Shown: positions 38,351 through 48,472, numbered from the stretch's first letter. The stretch: 64,000 nt of DNA from Stenotrophomonas lacuserhaii (GCF_014836545.1 NZ_JACSQS010000005.1:127028-191027); one strand, 5' to 3'. Program-made: numbers and translations. Notes: generated by a model not told the origin, from the sequence alone.

Positions 38351-38375
38351 CTCGCCGAGCATGGCTCGGCGCTAC
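38351..38375 (-). repeat. SMAG/REP palindrome, minus orientation
   Basis: The same unit in opposite orientation, 46 nt from the preceding copy; together they can form a long cruciform or RNA structure between the convergent phaZ and sensor genes. Confidence 0.88.
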
Positions 38376-38388
38376 CGGCCCGCCGCCC

Positions 38389-39411
38389 CTACAGCCGCAC
38401 CAGCAGGTGCTTGGCCAGGGTGCCGTGCATCCGACCGACCGCCCGCGCCAGGTGCAGCGTGCCGAACAGCAGCAGCCCGCCGGCCAGTGCCAGCAGCGGC
38501 GTTGCCCATGCGCCTTCCAGCAGCGGCAGGCCATTGATGGTCACCCCCGTGTAGGCACCCGGGAACCACACCGCCACCGGCGACCAGATCAACGCCAGCG
38601 AAAGCGCCAGCAACGTCGTCGCCACGGTGAAATACGCGATACCCAGCGGCAGCATCAGCACGAAGTACAACAGGGTCAGCCAGGTGCGGCCATCGGTGAA
38701 CATATCGCCGATCCGCTGCAGCCAGCTGCGGCTGCGATCGCTGAAGCGCGGCCGACGCGGCATGCGCTCGCCCAGCAGCACCTCCACCAGCCGCCCCTCC
38801 AGCAGCGACAGCCCGCGGATGGAACCGAAGAACAGAACCGCCACCGGTACGCCGATGATCAGGATCAGCAGGCCCAGCGACAGCGACAGGCCGGTGACCA
38901 CCCAGCTGAAGAAGAAGGTGCCCGTCGCCAGCGACAGCAGCATGTAGAACAGGGCGCCATAGGTGTGCGGATCCACCGCTACGCCGAAGAATCGCGCCGC
39001 CAGCGAGCGCGGTGGCGACGGCGGCGGATCCGGAATGGCCGGACCGGAAGCCGCCACGCCTGCCGCCGGTGGCACCGCATCCAAGCCGCTGGCCAGTGCG
39101 GGGGTGGTCGCAACGCGTGTCCCGAGCGGCGTCTTCGGCGTACGCAGCGCGCGGTTCACCGTCAGCTCCGTTTCACGGTAGATGTCGGCCACCTCGTCCG
39201 GCGCGCCGTAGCTGCCGGCCACGTCGGCGATCACCTCGCCCTCGCTGCGCCCCGGCTGTGCGGCCAGTTCCGAACGCAGGTACTCCTCGGCGTCGTACAG
39301 CGCATCCTGGACCATCGCCGGATCGGCATCGTGCAGCGCCGCGCGCAACTGCGCCAGGTAATCGGGAATGGTCGCCGGCAGGGTCCTGCCCATGGTGTGT
39401 TCGATGTTCAT
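38389..39411 (-). CDS. HAAS/sensor-domain membrane protein paired with PadR regulator
   Basis: The 340-residue protein has an N-terminal cytoplasmic helical domain (LPATIPDYLAQLRAALHDAD through GSYGAPDEVADIYRETE) of the HAAS type. A Pro/Ala-rich linker and a membrane domain with about four to five helices (LFYMLLSLATGTFFFSWVV onward) follow, resembling the putative 'Sensor' domain of bacterial signalling proteins. No kinase or catalytic motif is present. It overlaps the upstream padR gene by ATGA, a pairing common for HAAS proteins. A membrane stress or ligand sensor is a guess. Confidence 0.75.
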   Translation of the reverse strand: MNIEHTMGRTLPATIPDYLAQLRAALHDADPAMVQDALYDAEEYLRSELAAQPGRSEGEVIADVAGSYGAPDEVADIYRETELTVNRALRTPKTPLGTRVATTPALASGLDAVPPAAGVAASGPAIPDPPPSPPRSLAARFFGVAVDPHTYGALFYMLLSLATGTFFFSWVVTGLSLSLGLLILIIGVPVAVLFFGSIRGLSLLEGRLVEVLLGERMPRRPRFSDRSRSWLQRIGDMFTDGRTWLTLLYFVLMLPLGIAYFTVATTLLALSLALIWSPVAVWFPGAYTGVTINGLPLLEGAWATPLLALAGGLLLFGTLHLARAVGRMHGTLAKHLLVRL

Positions 39412-39773
39412 TGCAGTACGCCCTCCAGAACGGAATCGACGGAATCGCGGGTGGCACGCCAGGCCTGGATCCACTGCTCCAGCACGGCACGTCCCTGCTC
39501 GGTGATGCGGTAGTAGCGCCGCGGTGGGCCGCTGGTGGATGGCTCCACGTGGCTTTGCAGCAGGCCGGCCCCTTCCAGGTTGCGCAGCACCGGGTACAGG
39601 GCGCTCTGCTTGCCACTCAGCACGCCCTCGCCCACCTGCTCCAGTTCCTTGGCGATCAGGTAGCCGTACAACGGCTCCGGTGCCTTGGCCAACACGGCCA
39701 TCAGCGCCAGCGATACGGTCCCCGCACTGAGCTCCTTCTGGAACTTCTTCAGCTGGATCTCTTCATCGACCAT
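39408..39773 (-). CDS. PadR-family transcriptional regulator
   Basis: The 121-residue protein has the PadR winged helix-turn-helix: GTVSLALMAVLAKAPEPLYGY, then the recognition region SALYPVLRNLEGAGLL and the wing GPPRRYYRIT, plus a C-terminal dimerisation helix. PadR proteins repress their own operon. It is co-transcribed with the overlapping sensor gene. An inverted repeat ACTAG-N13-CTAGT at 39803-39825 is a candidate operator. Confidence 0.92.
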   Translation of the reverse strand: MVDEEIQLKKFQKELSAGTVSLALMAVLAKAPEPLYGYLIAKELEQVGEGVLSGKQSALYPVLRNLEGAGLLQSHVEPSTSGPPRRYYRITEQGRAVLEQWIQAWRATRDSVDSVLEGVLQ

Positions 39774-39802
39774 GGCGGCATCTCCACTACGTTGAAGTGA
39801 AC

Positions 39803-39825
39803 ACTAGTGCGGAGTTCGACCTAGT
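39803..39825. promoter_or_regulatory. Candidate PadR operator
   Basis: ACTAG and CTAGT separated by 13 nt lie 30 nt upstream of the padR start codon. The arms are short, so this is tentative. Confidence 0.4.
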
Positions 39826-39927
39826 GGAATAGGCCGGACGTCACAGTGCCGTGCGGCGACCGCGCCGGCGCTGGCAGGAAACCGTGGCCTCGCGCATGAT
39901 CGGGCTCTCTTTCCTGAAAGGCTCACC

Positions 39928-40827
<900 letters not shown>

Positions 40828-40967
40828 CGCGCAGCGGCGCTGGCTGGCCGCCACGCGGCCCGTGCAGCGCCATACAGAACGCGTGAGCACGGGCCCCGCT
40901 CCACCCTCACCCGCTCTTTTCCACCGGCTGGCTAGGCTGGAGTCCTGTTTCCCATCAGGACAACCCC

Positions 40968-41261
40968 ATGGCCATGCTGCGACTGCGAATTACCGGGACC
41001 GAAGACGATGCACGTGCGATCAGCGACCTGCTGCAGAGCATCGAAGGTATCGAGCATGTCGAAGAAACCGACGACCTGATGCCGAAGATGGACGACGACG
41101 ATTCCAGTTCGGCCGGCCTGTCCGATGACATCGGCCCGGGCAGCCATGAGCTGGAAGTGGAGGTGGGCAACGAAAGCACCGCGCAGAAGGTGCGCGATGC
41201 GGTACAGGAGCTCGCCCTGGAGCTGGATGTCTTCGTCGAATACGAGACCGACGAGGGCTGA
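40968..41261 (+). CDS. Small acidic protein of unknown function
   Basis: The 97-residue protein starts MAMLRLRITGTEDDARAISDLL and has a beta-alpha-beta pattern like a ferredoxin or ACT fold. An acidic linker (KMDDDDSSSAGLSDD) and a second beta-alpha-beta half (HELEVEVGNESTAQKVRDAV) follow. It is very acidic and lacks membrane or signal segments. CAGGAC precedes the ATG. I do not recognise the family. It stands alone between the cyclophilin and a convergent DUF4349 gene. Confidence 0.75.
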   Translation: MAMLRLRITGTEDDARAISDLLQSIEGIEHVEETDDLMPKMDDDDSSSAGLSDDIGPGSHELEVEVGNESTAQKVRDAVQELALELDVFVEYETDEG

Positions 41262-41284
41262 TTCCGCGCGATTGAAGTGCGGGG

Positions 41285-42091
41285 TCAACCCGCCCTGCGT
41301 GCACGTCGCCGGCGCCACAGGCGCAGGCCGATCCAGCCGATGATGCTGCCGATCACCAGCACCGGCAGCAGCGCGGCGACGGCCCGTATCAGGTAGGCGA
41401 TGCTGGTGGTCAGGATGGCTCCGGATTCGGACAGCGCCATGCCGATTTCATTGCGGCTGCGCTGGCCGGACGGCGCGTTGAACTGCATCGTCACCAGTTG
41501 CGTGTCGATGCGTCGGCGCTGCTGGGCCGCCTCTTTGTTGGCCTGTTCCACCCCTGCCTCGATCTCCGACAGCCGCTGGGTGATGACCAGCAGGTCGGCC
41601 AGCTTGATGTCCTTGCTGTCCTGGTAGGCGAGCAGGCGCTCGTGCTCTTTCTGCAGGCGCGCCTTGGCCAATGCAGTGTCCGCTACCTGCTGGGCGAGGT
41701 CTTCGGCATGGGTGTTGCGCGAGGACACCTCCCCGCCCTGCCCGGCCAGTCCGATGATCGGCTCCACGCCCTTCGGCGCGATGCGCACGCGGATCGAACC
41801 ACTGGGGTACTCGCCACCCTGCTGACCCACCTGCAGCACCGCGCAATCGCCGAAGCGGGCGGATTGGCAGGCGTCGGCGATCTGCTTGACCCGCGGGCCG
41901 ATCTTCGCCGCATCCAGGCGGATGTCCAGATCATGTTCGTAGGCAAGCGATGCGCCTTCCGGCGACACCACCGCACCGGCAGCGCCGGCACCCGCTTCGG
42001 CCGCCGCCTCATGCCGTCCGCAGCCGGCCAGGGTCAGCAGCACGGCCAGCGCGCCGACCCAGCGCGGATGACGCCTTGCTTCCTTGTACAT
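41285..42091 (-). CDS. DUF4349 lipoprotein
   Basis: The 268-residue protein has a lipoprotein signal (VGALAVLLTLAGC) and a DUF4349 pattern: an N-terminal alpha/beta region, a long coiled coil (LAKARLQKEHERLLAYQDSK, LSEIEAGVEQANKEAAQQRR) and one C-terminal membrane helix (AVAALLPVLVIGSIIGWIGL) followed by an Arg-rich tail. Function of the family is unknown; both a lipid anchor and a C-terminal helix suggest a role between the two membranes. Start chosen at the ATG giving the lipobox. Confidence 0.85.
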   Translation of the reverse strand: MYKEARRHPRWVGALAVLLTLAGCGRHEAAAEAGAGAAGAVVSPEGASLAYEHDLDIRLDAAKIGPRVKQIADACQSARFGDCAVLQVGQQGGEYPSGSIRVRIAPKGVEPIIGLAGQGGEVSSRNTHAEDLAQQVADTALAKARLQKEHERLLAYQDSKDIKLADLLVITQRLSEIEAGVEQANKEAAQQRRRIDTQLVTMQFNAPSGQRSRNEIGMALSESGAILTTSIAYLIRAVAALLPVLVIGSIIGWIGLRLWRRRRARRAG

Positions 42092-42198
42092 TCTGTCCCG
42101 TCCCTGCGTTGGAATGCGACGATGGTAATCCTTTGGCACGCAGACAGGGCGACGGCCCCGGCCTATGCTTGGCGATTGACCCCAAGACAGGATTGCCG

Positions 42199-44010
42199 AT
42201 GCGCCAGCATCTCCTTGCCCTCGCCCTGATCGCTGCCCTCGGCGGCTGCCAGCAGGCCGACGCTCCGTCGTCCGCCACCCCGCCCGCCGCCGCGCCGGCG
42301 CAGGCCGCCGATGCCGCTGCAGATGCGGCCTTTGCCGATCTGTCCAAGCGCGCCCTGGACAGCTGGATGCAGCTCTCGCCCGTGGGTGCCACGCAGATCG
42401 GCGACCACCGCTTCGACAGCGAGATCGACGACCTCAGTGCCGCCGGCCAGCAGAAGACGCTGACCGCCTACAAGGGCCTGCTGGCCGAGCTGGAAAAGAT
42501 CGACGTGGCCAAGCTGGGCCGCGAAAACCAGGTGGATGCGGCGATCCTGCGCAACCAGCTGCAGTCGGATATCTGGAATGCCGAAGTGCTGCAGTCGTCC
42601 AAGTGGGATCCGCAGATGTACAACGGCCTGGCAGGCAGCGCGATCTACGGCCTGATGGCGCGTGAGTTCGCCCCGCTGCCCGAGCGCCTGAAGTCGGCCA
42701 CCGCGCGCATGGAGAAGATCCCGGCGATCTTCGCACAGGCCCGCGAAAACCTGGATCCAGCCCGCGTGCCGAAGATCCACGCCGAAACGGTGGCCAAGCA
42801 GAACCGCGGCATCCTCAGCATCGTCGATACCTTCATCACCCCGCACATCGGCGAACTGCCGCAGGCCGACCAGCAGCGCCTGCAGGCCGCCATCGAGGGC
42901 CTGAAGAAGGCCGTGGACGAGCAGCAGCAGTGGCTGGACAAGACCCTGGTGCCCAATGCCAAGGGCGAGTTCCGCGTCGGCGCCGAGCTGTACGACCAGA
43001 AGCTGAAGTTCGCGCTGAATTCCTCGCTTTCGCGGCAGCAGATCGGTGAGCGTGCGCGTGCCGAACTCAAGCGCGTGCGTCAGGACATGTATGGCATCGC
43101 CCAGACCGTGCTGAAGGACAAGCCGGGCGCACCGCAGATGCCGGCCAACCCGAGCGACGAGCAGCAGCAGAAGGCGATCGAAGCAGCGTTGGAACTGGCC
43201 TACGCCGACAAACCGGCCCGCGACAAGGTCGTGGAAGATGCCAAGGCCGCGCTGGACCAGTCCACCGCCTTCGTGCGCGAGCATGATCTGATGACCCTGC
43301 CTGATGCACCGGTGGACATCATCCTGATGCCCGAATTCCAGCGCGGCGTGGCCGTGGCCTACTGTGATTCGCCCGGTCCGCTGGACAAGAACCTGAAGAC
43401 CTTCTATGCGGTCTCGCCGATTCCCGATGACTGGAACGACAAGCAGGTCGACTCGTTCCTGCGCGAGTACAACTCCCGCATGATCCACCTGCTGAGCATC
43501 CACGAAGGCACCCCGGGACACTACCTGGAAGGCTGGCATTCGGCCAAGTTCCCCTCCACGCTGCGCGCGGTGCTGCGCTCGGGCCTGTTCGCCGAAGGGT
43601 GGGCGGTCTACACCGAACGCATGATGCAGGAACAGGGCTACCTGGATAACGATCCGCTGTTCCACCTGGTGCAGCTGAAGTTCTACCTGCGCACCATTTC
43701 CAACGCGATCCTGGACCAGGGCGTGCACGTGGACAACTGGACGCGCGAACAGGCCATGCACCTGATGACCCACGATGCCTTCCAGCAGGAAAGCGAAGCG
43801 TCGGGCAAGTGGGTGCGCGCGCAGTTGACCTCCGCGCAGCTGCCGACCTACTTCGTCGGTGCGCAGGAACACTTCGATACGCGCAAGGCCGCGCAGGAAA
43901 AGCTGGGCGACCAGTTCAACCTGAAGGCCTACCACGACAAGATGCTGTCCTACGGTGCCCCGCCGGTGCGTTTCGCGCGCCAGCTGATGCTGGATCAGCC
44001 GATCGAGTAA
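42199..44010 (+). CDS. DUF885 family lipoprotein, putative metallohydrolase
   Basis: The 603-residue protein has a lipobox (LALALIAALGGC) and the DUF885 helical core with HEGTPGHYLEGWH, a His-Glu-x-x-x-His zinc-protease-like motif, followed by FAEGWAVYTERMM (possible third ligand Glu). The fold resembles M32-type helical metalloproteases, so peptide or ester hydrolysis in the periplasm is possible but unproven. Stand-alone gene, divergent from the DUF4349 gene, with a REP element 13 nt downstream. Confidence 0.88.
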   Translation: MRQHLLALALIAALGGCQQADAPSSATPPAAAPAQAADAAADAAFADLSKRALDSWMQLSPVGATQIGDHRFDSEIDDLSAAGQQKTLTAYKGLLAELEKIDVAKLGRENQVDAAILRNQLQSDIWNAEVLQSSKWDPQMYNGLAGSAIYGLMAREFAPLPERLKSATARMEKIPAIFAQARENLDPARVPKIHAETVAKQNRGILSIVDTFITPHIGELPQADQQRLQAAIEGLKKAVDEQQQWLDKTLVPNAKGEFRVGAELYDQKLKFALNSSLSRQQIGERARAELKRVRQDMYGIAQTVLKDKPGAPQMPANPSDEQQQKAIEAALELAYADKPARDKVVEDAKAALDQSTAFVREHDLMTLPDAPVDIILMPEFQRGVAVAYCDSPGPLDKNLKTFYAVSPIPDDWNDKQVDSFLREYNSRMIHLLSIHEGTPGHYLEGWHSAKFPSTLRAVLRSGLFAEGWAVYTERMMQEQGYLDNDPLFHLVQLKFYLRTISNAILDQGVHVDNWTREQAMHLMTHDAFQQESEASGKWVRAQLTSAQLPTYFVGAQEHFDTRKAAQEKLGDQFNLKAYHDKMLSYGAPPVRFARQLMLDQPIE

Positions 44011-44023
44011 GCGCTGCATCCGA

Positions 44024-44049
44024 TAGCGCCGAGCATGGCTCGGCGCTAC
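44024..44049 (-). repeat. SMAG/REP palindrome
   Basis: Minus strand GTAGCGCCGAGCCATGCTCG...; the palindrome here extends through the GTAG/CTAT ends. Lies between convergent genes. Confidence 0.87.
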
Positions 44050-44052
44050 CGA

Positions 44053-45885
44053 TCATCCCTCGGCGGCGACAAAGCCCCCGGTCTGGCGCGCCCACAGCCG
44101 CGCGTACAGACCGCCGGCCGCCACCAGTTCGGCATGCGTGCCGGTTTCCACGATGCGTCCCTGGTCCATCACCACCAGCCGGTCCATCCGCGCGATGGTC
44201 GACAGCCGGTGCGCGATGGCGATCACCGTCTTGCCGCCCATCAGCTCGTCCAGGTTGTCCTGGATCGCCGCTTCCACCTCCGAATCCAACGCGGAGGTGG
44301 CTTCGTCCAGCACCAGGATCGGCGCGTCCTTCAGCAGCACGCGCGCGATCGCGATGCGCTGCCGCTGCCCGCCTGACAGCTTCACCCCGCGCTCGCCGAC
44401 CAGCGCGTCATAGCCTTGCCGCCCCTGGCCATCGACCAGCGAATCGATGAAGCCATCGGCACGCGCCTTGGCCACGGCCGCACGCAGCTCGGCTTCAGAG
44501 GCTTCGGGGCGTCCGTACAGCAGGTTGTCGCGGATCGAACGATGCAGCAGCGACGTATCCTGTGTCACCACGCCGATCTGTCCGCGCAGGCTTTCCTGGG
44601 TGACCCCGGCGATGTCCTGCCCATCGATCAGGATGCGGCCGCTCTCCAGGTCATACAGGCGCAGCAGGACGTTGACCAGGGTCGACTTGCCCGCGCCCGA
44701 CGGCCCGACCAGGCCGATCTTTTCGCCCGGCTTCACCCGCAGTTCCAGCCCGGCGATCACCCCGCCGCGCTTGCCGTAGTGGAAGTGGATGTCCTGGAAG
44801 TGCACGCCACCGGCACTCACTTTGAGCGGCACCGCGTCATCGCGGTCCTGCACGGTCAGCGGCTGGGAAATGGTGGTGATCCCGTCCTGCACCGTGCCGA
44901 TGTCTTCGAAGATGCCGTTGATGGTCCACATGATCCAGCCGGACATGTTGTGGATGCGAATGACCAGGCCGGTGGCCAGGGTGATCGCACCGACCGTGAT
45001 CAGCCCATCGTTCCACAGCCACAGCGCCAGCCCACAGGTGCCGGCGATCAGGAACCCGTTGACGATGGCGATGGTCAGGTCCATCCCGCTGGTGATTCGC
45101 GTCTGCCGGCGATGCTTCTCCGCCAGTTCCTGGATCGATTCGGCGACGTAGGCCTGCTCGCGTCCGCCGTGGGCGAACAGTTTCAGCGTTGGAATGTTGG
45201 TATAGCCATCGACGATGCGGCCCATCGCCTTGGAACGCGCTTCGGAGGCGATCCAGGCGCGCTCCTTCGCACGCGGCACGAAGTACACCATGATCACCGC
45301 GTAGGCCAGCATCCACAGCACCAGCGGAATCATCAGCCGCCAGTCGGCCTGGGCGAACAGGAACAGCGCGGTGCCGGTGTAGACCACGATGTACCAGAGC
45401 GAATCGACCATCTGCACCGCCGATTCACGCAGCGAGGTACCGGTCTGCATCACGCGGTTGGCCACGCTGCCGGCGAAATCGTTGTGGAAGAAGGTCAGGC
45501 TCTGGCGCACCACGTAGTTGTGCATCAGCCAGCGCGAGCGGTTGCTCAGGCCCGGCACGATGGCCTGGTTGACCAGCAGGTTGTGCAGCCCGACCAGCAC
45601 CGGCCGGGCGACCACGCACACCGCCACCATCCACAGCAGGTCCGATGCGTGGCGCTGGAAGAACCCGGCACCGGGCTGCTCGGCGACCATGTCCACGATG
45701 CGGCCGAGGAAGTCGAACATCGCCACTTCCACCAGTGCCAGCAGCAGGCCGGCGACCAGCGTGGCCAGCAGCACCGGCCACACCGGGCGCAGGTAGAACA
45801 GGTAGAACTTGAACACGCTGCGCGGCGGCATGCGCTTGTCCACCGGCGGAAAGACCGGGATCAGGGATTCAAACCAGCGGAACAT
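44053..45885 (-). CDS. ABC transporter, fused permease and ATPase (exporter type)
   Basis: The 610-residue half-transporter has a six-helix exporter membrane domain (about residues 30-330) and a C-terminal ATPase. Walker A is GLVGPSGAGKSTLVN, the signature LSGGQRQRIAIARVLL, Walker B ILVLDEATSALDS and the H-loop AIAHRLSTIARM. Functional units are dimers, exporting lipids, drugs or peptides; the substrate is unknown. The ATG at 45885 is preferred to the adjacent GTG. No partner subunit is next to it, so a homodimer is likely. Confidence 0.95.
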   Translation of the reverse strand: MFRWFESLIPVFPPVDKRMPPRSVFKFYLFYLRPVWPVLLATLVAGLLLALVEVAMFDFLGRIVDMVAEQPGAGFFQRHASDLLWMVAVCVVARPVLVGLHNLLVNQAIVPGLSNRSRWLMHNYVVRQSLTFFHNDFAGSVANRVMQTGTSLRESAVQMVDSLWYIVVYTGTALFLFAQADWRLMIPLVLWMLAYAVIMVYFVPRAKERAWIASEARSKAMGRIVDGYTNIPTLKLFAHGGREQAYVAESIQELAEKHRRQTRITSGMDLTIAIVNGFLIAGTCGLALWLWNDGLITVGAITLATGLVIRIHNMSGWIMWTINGIFEDIGTVQDGITTISQPLTVQDRDDAVPLKVSAGGVHFQDIHFHYGKRGGVIAGLELRVKPGEKIGLVGPSGAGKSTLVNVLLRLYDLESGRILIDGQDIAGVTQESLRGQIGVVTQDTSLLHRSIRDNLLYGRPEASEAELRAAVAKARADGFIDSLVDGQGRQGYDALVGERGVKLSGGQRQRIAIARVLLKDAPILVLDEATSALDSEVEAAIQDNLDELMGGKTVIAIAHRLSTIARMDRLVVMDQGRIVETGTHAELVAAGGLYARLWARQTGGFVAAEG

Positions 45886-45939
45886 CACAGTCGCTCACAA
45901 CGGGGTAACCGGTTGATTATCCCACCGTAGGCATATCGG

Positions 45940-45962
45940 GTAGTGACGGCCGCTGGCGATCA
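45940..45962 (+). repeat. REP palindrome, GTAGTGACGGCC subfamily, imperfect
   Basis: GTAGTGACGGCCGCTGGCGA... related to the copy at 38246-38268, with mismatches in the right arm. Confidence 0.65.
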
Positions 45963-45974
45963 TCCACGCCAACC

Positions 45975-47534
45975 TCATTCCTGCGGCACGAACAACAGAT
46001 CCTGGAAGTCGAAACTGAAGTCGGTCAGCTCGGAGATCGCCTGCATGCGGACCTCGCGAACCTTCCCGTCCGGGTCCAGGCTGAAGTTGACGAAGGCGTC
46101 GGCATTGAGCGAACGGTCGTCCCAGCGCACGATGAAGGTGTCGTGCTGCCAGTGTTCCAGCGTGCCGACCAGCTGCGCGGTCTTGTCGAACCGCAGCCGC
46201 AGCGCCTTGCCGTTGCCGGTGATGTGCATGTCCCCGTACCAGCGGTCGCGGTAACGACCGGCATACCGCTCCAGGGCCAACGATGGTGTGCTTTGCGCGG
46301 TGCGTGCCGCCTGGTGTTTGGCCCAGGCCGCGTCGGCCTTGTCACGGCTCTTGTCCACGGCCTTGCCGTAGGCGTCCACCCAGTCATGCCGGTCGCCGCC
46401 CAGATAAGCATCGAGCACGCTCAGGGTGATGGCATTGAAGGCCGCGCCGACTTCCTGGTTGGTCAGCACCACCACGCCCAGGTTCTCGCCGGGCACCAGC
46501 GTCACCCGGGACACCATGCCCGGCCAACCGCCGGTATGCCATACCAGCTTGCGGCCGCGGAAATCGCTCAGGCTCCAGCCTTCGGCGTAGCCGGCGAAGT
46601 TCGGCCGTGCCGGCGCCAGTTCCGCCACCGCCGGCTCGGCCACCACCTGCGGGGTGATCATCTGCCACATCTGCTGCTGGCTCTTCGCTGTGAACAGCGC
46701 ACTGCCGTCAGCCAGCGTTCCCTGCGCCAGCTGCACCTGCATCCAGCGCGCCATGTCATGCACGCTGGAGTAGATGCCACCGGCGCCGGCATTGTTCTGC
46801 CAGGTCAGCGGTGCCACCGTGCGCAGGTCCTTGAAATCGAACTTGGCATGGCCGACCGCGGCGTTGTCGCCGGGGCGCAGGTGGTCGGCGTTGTAGCGGG
46901 TGCCGGCCATGCCGACCTTGTCGAAGATGCGTTGCTGCAGGAAGTCCTGATAGGACTTTCCGGAGACCTTCTCGATCACCTGTTGCGCCACCGCGTACAG
47001 GATGTTGTCGTAGGCATAGCGTTCGCGGAAGCCGCCCTTCAGCGGCACCTTGCCCAACCGTTCCACCACCTCGGCGTTGCTGTAGCCGGTGGTCGGCCAG
47101 AACAGCAGGTCACCGGCGCCCAGCCCCAGCCCACTGCGGTGCGAGAGCAGGTCGCGCAGGGTCATCTGCTGGGTCACGAAGGAATCGGACATGCGGAACG
47201 ACGGCAGGTGATCGACCACCTTGTCGTCCATTTTCAGCTTGCCTTCTTCGGCCAGCAGGTTCAGCGACAGCGCGGTGAACGCCTTGGTGTTGGAGGCAAT
47301 CGCAAACAGCGTATCGGCCTGCACCGGCTCCGGGCGGCCCTGCTCGCGCACGCCCCAGCCCTGCTCCAGCACCACCTTGCCGTCCTTGACCACGGCCACC
47401 GCGATGCCCGGCACGTCGAAGCGCGCGCGTACCCGCTCCACCGTGGCATCCAGGTCCTGCAAGGGGGCCGGAGTCGCCGCAGTCGCCAGGGTGGTAAAGG
47501 CCAGCAGCATCGCGCCTCCGATCAGGGGCTTCAT
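45975..47534 (-). CDS. Serine hydrolase, class C beta-lactamase family, with C-terminal DUF3471-like domain
   Basis: The 519-residue secreted protein has a Sec signal (MKPLIGGAMLLAFTTLATAA) and the penicillin-binding fold: Ser81-x-x-Lys84 in IASNTKAF, the Tyr-x-Asn motif in RYAYDNILY and HTGG in VWHTGGWPGM. The C-terminal 110 residues form a beta-rich domain of the DUF3471 type. Family members are esterases or D-aminopeptidases as well as beta-lactamases, so antibiotic resistance should not be assumed. Divergent from the DUF72 gene. Confidence 0.9.
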   Translation of the reverse strand: MKPLIGGAMLLAFTTLATAATPAPLQDLDATVERVRARFDVPGIAVAVVKDGKVVLEQGWGVREQGRPEPVQADTLFAIASNTKAFTALSLNLLAEEGKLKMDDKVVDHLPSFRMSDSFVTQQMTLRDLLSHRSGLGLGAGDLLFWPTTGYSNAEVVERLGKVPLKGGFRERYAYDNILYAVAQQVIEKVSGKSYQDFLQQRIFDKVGMAGTRYNADHLRPGDNAAVGHAKFDFKDLRTVAPLTWQNNAGAGGIYSSVHDMARWMQVQLAQGTLADGSALFTAKSQQQMWQMITPQVVAEPAVAELAPARPNFAGYAEGWSLSDFRGRKLVWHTGGWPGMVSRVTLVPGENLGVVVLTNQEVGAAFNAITLSVLDAYLGGDRHDWVDAYGKAVDKSRDKADAAWAKHQAARTAQSTPSLALERYAGRYRDRWYGDMHITGNGKALRLRFDKTAQLVGTLEHWQHDTFIVRWDDRSLNADAFVNFSLDPDGKVREVRMQAISELTDFSFDFQDLLFVPQE

Positions 47535-47641
47535 CACGCACGTTCTCCAGAGTGGATGGCTGCGCCGAGCGGGCGCGCCGGGAATTCTCATGATGGTAAC
47601 GGCCGGCGGTGCAGCCTTCCCCGTGCCAAAGGAGGGGTGGG

Positions 47642-48472
47642 ATGGAGACACGTGGAAAGACCAGAGGGGGTTCGACTTCCGCGCCGATCCGTTGCGGCAT
47701 CGGCGGCTGGGTATTCCCGGAGTGGCGCGGTGCCATGTTCTATCCGGAAGGACTGCCACAGCGCGAGGAACTGGCATTCGCCAGCAACGCCCTGCGCTGC
47801 ATCGAAATCAACGGCACGTTCTACCGCACGCCGACCCAGGCACAGTGCGCGCAGTGGGCCGCGCAGACACCGCCAGGCTTCCGTTTTTCGATGAAAGCCC
47901 CGCGTTACCTGGTGCAGCGGCGCGACTTGTCCGGCGTTGCCGAGGCCGCGCAGCCATTCCTGCAGGCCGCGCTGGGCCTGGGTGACCGGCTGGGCCCGCT
48001 GCTGTGGCAGTTCGCCCCCACTCACAAAGCCGATGCCGGCGCGCTGGCGGAGTTCATGCAGTCACTGCCAGCCACCCTGCAGGGCGTGCCGCTGCAGCAC
48101 GCGCTGGAGGTACGCAACGCCGCGGCAGTGAATGCCACGCTGGTGCAGGCAGCACGCACCCACAACGTTGCCCTGGTCATCGAAGACAGCGACGAGGCCC
48201 CACTGCACGGCGACCTCAGTGCCGACTTCGTCTACGCCCGGATCAAGCGCAGCCAGCCGCGCCTCCGTGCCGGGCTGCCGGCCCCGTTACAGCAACGCTG
48301 GGCCGCGCGCGCGCAGGCATGGGCACAAGGCGCTGCGGTCGAAGATCTTCCGTTGATCACATCGCCAGCCGATCCGACGCCGCGCGAGGTCTACCTGCTG
48401 TGCATCGGTGCGGGCAAGCGGCGCAACCCGGCAGCCGCCATCGCCCTGCAGCAGCGCTGCGACACACGCTGA
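47642..48472 (+). CDS. DUF72 family protein
   Basis: The 276-residue protein is a TIM-barrel-like DUF72 (YecE) family member: IRCGIGGWVFPEWRGAMFYP at the N-terminus, CIEINGTFYRTPTQAQCAQW and FRFSMKAPRYLVQRRDL. Function of the family is not established; iron-sulphur or nucleic-acid-related roles have been proposed. AAAGGAGG fixes the start at 47642. Confidence 0.88.
   Translation: METRGKTRGGSTSAPIRCGIGGWVFPEWRGAMFYPEGLPQREELAFASNALRCIEINGTFYRTPTQAQCAQWAAQTPPGFRFSMKAPRYLVQRRDLSGVAEAAQPFLQAALGLGDRLGPLLWQFAPTHKADAGALAEFMQSLPATLQGVPLQHALEVRNAAAVNATLVQAARTHNVALVIEDSDEAPLHGDLSADFVYARIKRSQPRLRAGLPAPLQQRWAARAQAWAQGAAVEDLPLITSPADPTPREVYLLCIGAGKRRNPAAAIALQQRCDTR

Noticed and set aside
38246..38375. Attachment site or integron-like recombination site
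   Set aside because: The GTAG-headed palindromes recur at other unrelated loci in the window and no integrase or cargo is present; REP elements fit better.
45975..47534. Calling the serine hydrolase a beta-lactamase resistance gene
   Set aside because: The SxxK, YxN and HTG motifs are shared with esterases and peptidases, and the C-terminal DUF3471-like domain is not found in true AmpC enzymes.
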